Positions 1-5,146 of a stretch of DNA of 9,670 nucleotides are shown here, one piece after another (positions within the stretch are counted from its first letter, which is position 1; each line of letters starts with the position of its first letter). The position numbers were made by a program, and so were the translations under genes. The DNA is from an uncultured Clostridia bacterium (lineage in GTDB: Bacteria > Bacillota > Clostridia > Christensenellales > Aristaeellaceae): positions 1 through 9,670 of the forward strand of contig CAMOIA010000038.1 in assembly GCA_946615785.1 (NCBI GenBank), given 5' to 3'. Under the pieces are notes generated by a model, which saw only the letters and a list, made by a program, of their open reading frames with translations, was not told the origin of the DNA and searched no databases.

Positions 1-992
1 TCCACCCTTCCGCGCAGCAGCGGCGGAAGCGTTCCGTCCTTTCGGAACCAGCAGCCAAGGATGATGATAAAATCTTTGTTTCTTTCGGGCTGATGCTTTG
101 ACGCTTGGATTCCGCAGATCACAGAGCCAACCAGCATGCACTCAAAATAGACAAAGACCGTCGCAAACACGTTTTCCAGGGTGTTTTGAATTCTTCCTTC
201 CCATTCCGAACCCATAAAATCCCGGAAAAAGAGAAAGACGCCGACACCTTCGCCCGCAAGCAGGAAAAAGGCCACCAGCAGTCCCAGAAGGTTCTTGAGC
301 TGCGGTTTCTGATGCCTCAGCAATTCGACATTGCTTACGGCAAGGGCAATGGCGAAAACCACCATCGCCGGCATGGTAAGCACCATAAACTGTTTGCTGG
401 CTCCGTTAATGATGCCATAGGCGGAATACATGCTGAAACCCGCGGGGTTCAGGATGTGCGAAACCGTCAGAATCAGCATCAGCAATCCCGTCGAAAGGGA
501 AAACAGTGAAAAGCCCGCAAAGTAAATGGTTGAGTACGCATAATACGCAGATCCCTTCGCCTGGAAATAATGCCAGATCATGACGGCGCTTACAAACAGC
601 CAGCAAAGCGTTACGGCGATCAGAACCGCAATGTCCCCGGTGAAGCCCCCGGTCTGCAGGTCATAAACCGTTCCAAGGGGGCTGACATGCAGAAAATGGA
701 ATCCGATTTTCTCTCCGTTTTCATCCAGGATTCTTATTTCAGCCTCCCCCGCTTTGCCTGGGTGAATGGGAACGCTGAAATAACCGTTGTTCCAGGTTCC
801 CTCCCCAAGGCGCACCACCTCGTTGCCAGCTTCAACCGTTACGCCGGACCTTTCACGGACTACATCCCATTCCATTCGCGGAAATACCGGGATATGGGCC
901 GTATAACTGCGGAAGAAAACCAGCCGACTCAGCGCGCAGACCAGGATCAGAGCAGGGGCACAGAAGAAGATCTGTTTCGCTGCCTGTTTCAT
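1..992 (-). CDS. Membrane-anchored YdcF/DUF218-family protein, N-terminal part (runs off the left edge)
   Basis: I translated this frame by hand: it stays open for 330 codons from the ATG at 992 to the window edge. The protein has about six hydrophobic segments (near residues 8-27, 121-143, 153-177, 202-219, 234-256 and 275-296). A soluble stretch of about 90 residues (30-120) separates the first two and is probably extracytoplasmic. The last visible residues, KDFIIILGCWFRKDGTLPPL (307-326) followed by LRGRV, match the opening strand and loop of DUF218 domains in the ElyC/SanA/YdcF group. Those domains are linked to envelope or vancomycin-resistance phenotypes in enterobacteria, with no settled reaction. 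The DUF218 domain is cut off by the edge. A stop lies in frame 11 codons upstream of the ATG, and AAAGGG sits 11 nt before it, slightly far. The gene is separated from the sugar operon by 296 nt and appears to be its own transcription unit. Family call is confident; function is unknown. Confidence 0.88.
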   Translation of the reverse strand, partial: MKQAAKQIFFCAPALILVCALSRLVFFRSYTAHIPVFPRMEWDVVRERSGVTVEAGNEVVRLGEGTWNNGYFSVPIHPGKAGEAEIRILDENGEKIGFHFLHVSPLGTVYDLQTGGFTGDIAVLIAVTLCWLFVSAVMIWHYFQAKGSAYYAYSTIYFAGFSLFSLSTGLLMLILTVSHILNPAGFSMYSAYGIINGASKQFMVLTMPAMVVFAIALAVSNVELLRHQKPQLKNLLGLLVAFFLLAGEGVGVFLFFRDFMGSEWEGRIQNTLENVFATVFVYFECMLVGSVICGIQASKHQPERNKDFIIILGCWFRKDGTLPPLLRGRV

Positions 993-1027
993 GCCGTTTT
1001 CATCCCTTTCAAGCCGCCGTTTTCATC
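993..1027 (-). repeat. 12-bp direct repeat in the leader of the YdcF-family gene, with two micro-ORFs
   Basis: The minus strand carries GATGAAAACGGC twice, at 1027-1016 and 1004-993. Each copy opens a tiny reading frame: MKTAA (1026-1009) and MKTA (1003-989). The second stop overlaps the YdcF start as ATGA. This could be a small duplication or could affect start selection; no more can be said from one sequence. Confidence 0.55.
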
Positions 1028-1075
1028 GAAGCCCCGGATAAACCCAGTTCAAGTTCTGCCCGACGATGCCTTGAC

Positions 1076-1106
1076 ATTCTATCACATTTTTTTCAATCAG
1101 CGTCCA
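1076..1106 (-). promoter_or_regulatory. Weak candidate promoter nearest the YdcF-family gene
   Basis: The -10 candidate is TAGAAT (1081-1076) and the -35 candidate TGGACG (1106-1101). The 19-nt spacer is longer than ideal and the -35 matches the consensus at four of six positions. It would give a leader of roughly 75 nt. It competes with the upstream candidate at 1179-1208. Confidence 0.2.
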
Positions 1107-1126
1107 TAAATTGATTGTAAAATGTG
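1083..1126. promoter_or_regulatory. Inverted repeat upstream of the YdcF-family gene
   Basis: The left arm (plus strand 1083-1099, CACATTTTTTTCAATCA) and right arm (1112-1126, TGATTGTAAAATGTG) pair over an outer 8-bp block and an inner 5-bp block. A small internal loop lies between the blocks and a 12-nt loop in the middle. No T-run follows either arm, so it does not look like an intrinsic terminator. It overlaps one candidate promoter and would lie in the leader of the other. An operator or an RNA hairpin are both possible. Confidence 0.4.
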
Positions 1127-1152
1127 AAAACCTGCCAGCGGTCACAGAAATG

Positions 1153-1170
1153 CTTGCTTTCCTGCATCCG
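1153..1170 (-). repeat. Intergenic copy of an 18-bp sequence from the end of the aldo/keto reductase gene
   Basis: The minus strand at 1170-1153 reads CGGATGCAGGAAAGCAAG. It matches 17 of 18 bases of the reductase coding sequence at 1324-1307 (CGGATGCAGGAAATCAAG, encoding RMQEIK in a shifted phase). The copies are direct, 154 bp apart, and flanking similarity fades at once. A short duplication is likely; chance is not excluded. Confidence 0.4.
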
Positions 1171-1178
1171 CACAATTC

Positions 1179-1208
1179 ATTATACGCAAACAGACCAGCT
1201 TCTGGCAG
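1179..1208 (-). promoter_or_regulatory. Candidate sigma-A-type promoter for the YdcF-family gene
   Basis: A perfect TATAAT (1184-1179) is preceded, after an 18-nt spacer, by CTGCCA (1208-1203), which matches TTGACA at four of six positions. It lies in the non-coding spacer after the aldo/keto reductase stop and points towards the YdcF gene. It would give a leader of about 180 nt containing the inverted repeat at 1083-1126. The perfect -10 favours this over the closer candidate, but transcription has not been shown. Confidence 0.35.
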
Positions 1209-1288
1209 CACACCTGGGAAAAAATCATGTTTTTCTGATTTGCAAAAGAAAGTGCAATCTTCAGGGCCGCTAAAAATCTCGATCCCCG

Positions 1289-2383
1289 TCAGCAGCAAAA
1301 ATAAGCCTTGATTTCCTGCATCCGTTCGCTCTGCCTTACGTGGAAAGGACAGCGTTTGTCGCAATGCCGGCAGCCAACGCAATCCGCGGCTTTCTTTTCA
1401 AGCTTTGCGTAATGCTCTTTTGCCATGCCGTCGCCGGCGGAAGCCAGATCGTAATACTTGTTGATCAGACCCACGTCCAATCCCGCGGGGCAGGGCTCGC
1501 AATGATTGCAGTAAACGCATCTGCCCGCGGCGTCGGCAGGCGCAAAGCTGCCGATCTGGCTGTAATCGCATTTTTCCTCCGGCTGATCAAAATACCGCAG
1601 AAGAAATTGCACTTCCTGCACGCTTTGCGCGCCCGGAAGCACCGTCAAAACGCCCGGCCTGTCGAGCGCATAACGAATGCACTGATAAGGCGTGAGCGCC
1701 TTTAAAAAAGGCGACATGGCCGCGTCGAGAAGCTGACCGCCGGAAAAAGGCTTCATCACCGAAATGCCGATGCCGTCCCGCTCGCAGCGTCTGTACACAG
1801 CGTTACGCTCGTCCACGCCCCCGTTTGCAAATTCGCCGTGACCGTAGTCGTAGGCAGGATTGATGGAAAACATCAGCATATCCACCGGTACCTCATCCAG
1901 GATTTGCATGATCACAGAAGGCGTATGAGAGGAAAGGCCGATATGCCGCACGGTTCCATCCTGGTGCAGTTTGATCAGATAATCGTACACCCCATGACGC
2001 CGATAGGTTGCCCAATCTGACGCTTCATCCTGACAGTGAATAAAACCATAATCAATGTAATCCGTTTTTAGTTCCTGCAGCATCCAGTCCACTGAGCGTT
2101 TGACCGTATCCAAGTCCAACGACCAGGCGTATTCGCCCCTGGAATAGTCCGCCCCGAAATGAATCTGGTACAGTACCGATTTTCGCACATCACCAAGCGC
2201 CTTTCCCCAGATCGTAAACGCCTTCGCATGGCCTGAGGCAAGATCAAAATAGTTGATTCCTCCCTCAAAAGCAGTCCGGAGCGCTTTGACAGCCTCGTCC
2301 ATGTCCGCTTTATAAAGATAGGCGGAACCCATTCCGATTTCATTGATCTGATCGCCCGTGCGGCGGTTGATTCTGTATCGCAT
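1289..2383 (-). CDS. Aldo/keto reductase with C-terminal 2x[4Fe-4S] ferredoxin-like domain
   Basis: The 364-residue protein has an aldo/keto reductase barrel over about residues 10-265 (GINYFDLASGH, YIDYGFIHCQD, GTVRHIGLSSH). A ferredoxin-like tail follows with cysteines at 289/292/295/298 and 335/338/341/345, both sets ending in CP. Such fusions are common in anaerobes, and their substrates are mostly undefined. Of the classical tetrad, Asp47 and His116 align. The expected Tyr is His52, and the position of the Lys appears to be His75, so ordinary NAD(P)H-dependent carbonyl reduction is doubtful and electrons may pass through the clusters. No signal peptide is present, so it should be cytosolic. 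The ATG at 2383 has a modest AAAGAG seven nt upstream and lies 14 nt after the PhzF stop, which suggests co-transcription. It is the last gene of the operon. The family call is firm; the reaction is not known. Confidence 0.92.
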   Translation of the reverse strand: MRYRINRRTGDQINEIGMGSAYLYKADMDEAVKALRTAFEGGINYFDLASGHAKAFTIWGKALGDVRKSVLYQIHFGADYSRGEYAWSLDLDTVKRSVDWMLQELKTDYIDYGFIHCQDEASDWATYRRHGVYDYLIKLHQDGTVRHIGLSSHTPSVIMQILDEVPVDMLMFSINPAYDYGHGEFANGGVDERNAVYRRCERDGIGISVMKPFSGGQLLDAAMSPFLKALTPYQCIRYALDRPGVLTVLPGAQSVQEVQFLLRYFDQPEEKCDYSQIGSFAPADAAGRCVYCNHCEPCPAGLDVGLINKYYDLASAGDGMAKEHYAKLEKKAADCVGCRHCDKRCPFHVRQSERMQEIKAYFCC

Positions 2384-2397
2384 CGATAATCTCTTTG

Positions 2398-3183
2398 TCA
2401 GTCAAGATGAACAGCCAGCTCGGAAACGGCAACGAGTACCGCATCTCCCCGAATGGCAATTCTTCCCCGGTCCTCCATTCTGCACAGCAAATATCCTCCC
2501 CGTCTGGAAGCCTGATACGCACTGATTTCTCTTTTATGAAGCTCACCTGCCCAGTACGGTGCGATTTGGCAGTGGGCCGAACCGCATACCGGATCTTCCG
2601 CAACAGCCACCTTCGGGCAAAAGCTCCTGGAAACGCAATCCGTTTCATGCCCCTTTGCCGTGGCGTTTTGAAGACGGCCCTCCAGCAAGGTGAGCTTTGC
2701 CTGATCCGGCTGCATCGTGCGCACATCTTCCTCGTGCTCGAACACGCATATGAGATCAAGCCCAAGAATCGCTTTAACCGGGCGGATGCCAAAGGCCTGC
2801 TCCATGGCGTCAGTTACGGGGATTTCCTTCAATTCATAGGTTGGAAAATCCATTTCAAAGCCGCTGCCGCTTCTTCTGACCGTTAAAAGGCCGCTCTTTG
2901 TGTGAAACTGCACGGCCTGACTGTCCGGTTCAAAGAAAGTGAGGATCACAAAGGCGGACGCCAGCGTCGCATGTCCGCACAATTCCACTTCCGTTCCAGG
3001 CGTAAACCACCGCAGGCGGTAGCCGTCGTTCTCTTTCACAATAAATGCCGTTTCGGACAGATTGTTCTCCATCGCAAGCTTCATCATGGACGCCTCGGAA
3101 GGCCAGTCTTCCATCACGCAGACTGCAGCCGGATTTCCAGAAAACGGCTTCTTTGTAAACGCGTCAACAATATACTGTTTCAT
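2398..3183 (-). CDS. PhzF-family isomerase-like protein
   Basis: The 261-residue protein shows the PhzF fold signatures, a duplicated diaminopimelate-epimerase-like architecture. These are the opening MKQYIVDAFTKKPFSGNPAA, the NNLSETAF motif with the presumed catalytic Glu44, CGHATLASA (69-77), and EDPVCGSAHC (196-205) with its acidic residue and GSAH loop. In phenazine biosynthesis PhzF isomerises a dihydro-hydroxyanthranilate by proton transfer. Most clostridial homologues have unknown substrates, and no other phenazine gene is present, so that pathway should not be inferred. The length is normal or slightly short. The ATG at 3183 has GGAGG seven nt upstream. It lies 64 nt after the discoidin-like gene and 14 nt before the reductase gene, so it probably belongs to the operon. 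Its place after a GH88 enzyme makes an unsaturated or keto-sugar isomerisation conceivable; this is inference only. Confidence 0.92.
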   Translation of the reverse strand: MKQYIVDAFTKKPFSGNPAAVCVMEDWPSEASMMKLAMENNLSETAFIVKENDGYRLRWFTPGTEVELCGHATLASAFVILTFFEPDSQAVQFHTKSGLLTVRRSGSGFEMDFPTYELKEIPVTDAMEQAFGIRPVKAILGLDLICVFEHEEDVRTMQPDQAKLTLLEGRLQNATAKGHETDCVSRSFCPKVAVAEDPVCGSAHCQIAPYWAGELHKREISAYQASRRGGYLLCRMEDRGRIAIRGDAVLVAVSELAVHLD

Positions 3184-3210
3184 TGGCGTGCCTCCGTCCG
3201 AAGGTCAATA

Positions 3211-3226
3211 ATGCAGCGCTGTGCAT
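3211..3226. promoter_or_regulatory. Short dyad in the 64-nt gap before the PhzF gene
   Basis: The plus strand reads ATGCAGCGCTGTGCAT, with ATGCA/TGCAT arms and an overlapping 8-bp palindrome CAGCGCTG. No promoter-like -35/-10 pair was found in the gap. It could be an operator, a minor RNA hairpin between operon segments, or chance. Confidence 0.2.
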
Positions 3227-3247
3227 CAAACGCATTTCGCAAAAGGA

Positions 3248-4027
3248 TCAGCCTTCCAGGTCGCAGCCCCATACCTCCCAGGCCCTCAGGGCTGGGAAGG
3301 CTGAAGGATCGTCGCTTTTTTCAAGTCTTTCCAGACGAAGCCACCTTGCGGTGCAACCCTCCAGTTCGATCCACTGCCTTTCCCCGGTCTTTCTGAGCGT
3401 AAAAGCCTTATCCGAGCCATTTGGAAGAACTACATGTCCCGAAACCCAGTAAGCGTCATGGGGAAAATCCGCCCGCAGCGTCAGCGCCATCCTTTCAAGC
3501 CGCACCTCCCGCCCGAAATCCAGGCGGCACCAGGCGTCTGATCTTGCGCCAATGCCCCAGCTCTCATAAGGCCACTCGCCATGGAACGTGTTGCACCGAA
3601 TCCCGTCGATGACGTTCCTCGCGCAAAAGCAGGCTTCATTTCGGGTTTCCACATTGGCGGTACAATGCGGATAAAAATCCGTCTTGCCCCTTAAATCTGC
3701 AGGATTCAGCGCAAGATTACGGCAGGAAGATATTTCAGCGTCAGAAAGCGAGCGAGCCATGATCACATGCCTCGGCGCTTCAAATACGCCTGGCGCGTAA
3801 GCCAGCCGGTGCTCGCCGCACGGAACCTGCCAGGTCATGCAGCCGTCCGGAAGATAGACCTCCCCTGCTTCAATGCCCTGATCCATCTTCAGCCAGAGAT
3901 GCTTCGGACCTTTGATCTCGATCATGTCACCCGGTTCATATACGCGGTCTGCGCACAGCCAGGCTTCTTCCTGACGGGCGGTTTCAGCCAGGACGCCTTC
4001 TGCCGTTTTTAAACGAATGGTGATCAT
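3248..4027 (-). CDS. Cytosolic protein with C-terminal discoidin (F5/8 type C)-like domain
   Basis: The 259-residue protein has no signal peptide or membrane segment. Residues about 105-256 resemble a discoidin or F5/8 type C beta-sandwich: NLALNP (104-109), ARNVIDG (136-142), a DAWCRLDFG strand followed by a VRLERMALTLR strand, and a closing LRAWEVWG. Residues 1-100 look beta-rich with a GPKHLWLKMD segment and no family I can name. Discoidin-like modules usually bind glycans and are attached to secreted enzymes; here the module stands alone and appears intracellular. The GH88 stop is 9 nt upstream, so translational coupling is likely. The ATG at 4027 is chosen because GTAAGGAGG precedes it, with a short spacing of about four nt. 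It may bind the oligosaccharide, act on it without a recognised catalytic motif, or assist the neighbouring enzymes. Function is unknown. Confidence 0.75.
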   Translation of the reverse strand: MITIRLKTAEGVLAETARQEEAWLCADRVYEPGDMIEIKGPKHLWLKMDQGIEAGEVYLPDGCMTWQVPCGEHRLAYAPGVFEAPRHVIMARSLSDAEISSCRNLALNPADLRGKTDFYPHCTANVETRNEACFCARNVIDGIRCNTFHGEWPYESWGIGARSDAWCRLDFGREVRLERMALTLRADFPHDAYWVSGHVVLPNGSDKAFTLRKTGERQWIELEGCTARWLRLERLEKSDDPSAFPALRAWEVWGCDLEG

Positions 4028-4036
4028 ACAGCCTCC

Positions 4037-5146
4037 TTACAGCCAGAGCATGGGATCCGTTCCATTGATTTTGGCGAGCGCTTCCACCAGGAAATAATCG
4101 CCATAGGTGATATTGGTATGCCGTCCCGCGCCGTCGTCGTGATAGCTTGCCGTGCAGTGCGTGAGCAGACCGCACTGACGGTCTGACCAGTCACAGCAAT
4201 GCGAAAGCAATCCGTCCACAAGGCGCAGCGCCGTTTCGCCGTATGTTTTGTTCCCGGTGTCCTTTTCAAGTTCCATCAGCCCGCAGGCCGCGATAGCGCC
4301 CGCAATGTTGTCTATGCGTTCCTCGGTTTCCGGCTGGCAAAAATCGCAGTCGGTCAGCCCATCAGGGCGGATGTGGGCCGCGAAATTGGCTGCAATGCGC
4401 TCGGCGGCATGACGATACCGTTCCATACCGGTGTTCCGGTAGGCCAGCGTAAAGCCATACAGCCCCCAGGCCTGACCGCGGCTCCACTGGCTGCCAAGGG
4501 CATAGCCCTGACCGGCATGTTCACGGACACGGTTTCCGGTTTGCGGATCAAATTCGATAATATGGCTCACGGATCCGTCGCTTCGCAGGAATTCCCGCAA
4601 AGTGGTGTCCGCATGGACGATGGCCGCGTTTGAAAAACGAGGATCGCCCGTTTCCCTTGAAGCGCGGAAAAGCAGGCTCAGGTTCATCATACAGTCAATG
4701 ATGGCAAAGCCGACCCGGTCCGGATTGTTCCAGGCCCGGATGAATCCCGCGGGATTGAAACGGCCCATCAGAAGGCTTGCCGCATGCAGGGTGTCCATCC
4801 GCGCCTGCTCGTCACCTGTCATTTTGGCATGCGCTCCGCAGGACAATAGATACATAAACCCGACGTCATGATTCAGATCCCGAAACGTGCGGAATTCATC
4901 CGTAAGCAGTTTTTCCGCCCGCAGCGCTTCATCACGGTAGAAAGCGTCTCCTTTGGCTGCGTAGAACTGCCACATCAGACCGGGCCAGAAGCCTCCCGTC
5001 CACCAGCTGTTTCCGTCGTATGGGGAGGGAATCCATTGACCTTTTTCGCTTTTATACGGAATCATTCCGGCCTTTGAAGCAAAGGGCACGAAACGGCGGA
5101 ATTTTTCGGCCGCGCGTTCAGCGGCTTCCTGATAACGATTTTGCAA
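4037..5146 (-). CDS. Glycoside hydrolase family 88, unsaturated glucuronyl hydrolase
   Basis: Enzymes of this family remove 4,5-unsaturated uronic acid from oligosaccharides made by polysaccharide lyases, by hydrating the vinyl ether. I place the start at the TTG at 5146, which has GGGAGG nine nt upstream and gives 369 residues, close to known family members. The frame is open to an ATG at 5209, but that lies deep in the upstream gene and has no good ribosome site. Numbering from the TTG, the SWWTGGFWPG pocket is at 47-56. The presumed catalytic aspartates are Asp94 (in NHDVGF) and Asp151 (in IIDCMMNL), and SQWSRGQAWGLYGF (219-232) and GDYFLVEAL (349-357) are family hallmarks. The sulfate-contacting Ser/Lys pattern described for streptococcal enzymes is not evident (SYHDDG instead), so an unsulfated substrate may be preferred. 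There is no signal peptide, so it is cytosolic. It overlaps DUF2264 by 29 nt. Confidence 0.93.
   Translation of the reverse strand: MQNRYQEAAERAAEKFRRFVPFASKAGMIPYKSEKGQWIPSPYDGNSWWTGGFWPGLMWQFYAAKGDAFYRDEALRAEKLLTDEFRTFRDLNHDVGFMYLLSCGAHAKMTGDEQARMDTLHAASLLMGRFNPAGFIRAWNNPDRVGFAIIDCMMNLSLLFRASRETGDPRFSNAAIVHADTTLREFLRSDGSVSHIIEFDPQTGNRVREHAGQGYALGSQWSRGQAWGLYGFTLAYRNTGMERYRHAAERIAANFAAHIRPDGLTDCDFCQPETEERIDNIAGAIAACGLMELEKDTGNKTYGETALRLVDGLLSHCCDWSDRQCGLLTHCTASYHDDGAGRHTNITYGDYFLVEALAKINGTDPMLWL

Larger units (their letters stand above)
993..1288. other. 296-nt spacer between the sugar operon and the YdcF-family gene
   Basis: No protein-coding frame here looks real. The longest open frames are the antisense or shifted continuations of the neighbouring genes. 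The spacer holds two candidate promoters, an inverted repeat, one copy of an 18-bp repeat of the reductase gene's 3' end, and the 12-bp leader repeat. I looked for a GC-rich hairpin with a T-run after the reductase stop and found none. A weak GATTGC/GCAAATC pairing around 1236-1261 is not convincing. Confidence 0.6.

Noticed and set aside
1071..1076. Perfect TTGACA on the plus strand
   Set aside because: No suitable -10 follows at 16-18 nt and there is no plus-strand gene for it to drive.
570..1109. 179-residue plus-strand open frame
   Set aside because: It is antisense to the continuous YdcF-family coding frame, with basic, low-hydrophobicity composition and no domain. The minus frame has clear family motifs and membrane segments.
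1201..1288. Possible intrinsic terminator after the reductase gene
   Set aside because: Only a weak, bulged stem (GATTGC/GCAAATC) and a short CCAG-AAG-CTGG hairpin were found, neither followed directly by a T-run.
1023..1382. 119-residue minus-strand open frame across the spacer
   Set aside because: It begins inside the reductase gene in another frame and covers the spacer. It has no family features or good ribosome site, and the promoter-like sequences lie within it.
2340..2792. 150-residue minus-strand frame overlapping PhzF and the reductase
   Set aside because: It is a shifted shadow of the PhzF gene, rich in Arg and Cys, with no motif.
2398..3183. Phenazine biosynthesis
   Set aside because: Only the PhzF fold is present; no other phz gene is nearby, and PhzF homologues are widespread in organisms that make no phenazine.
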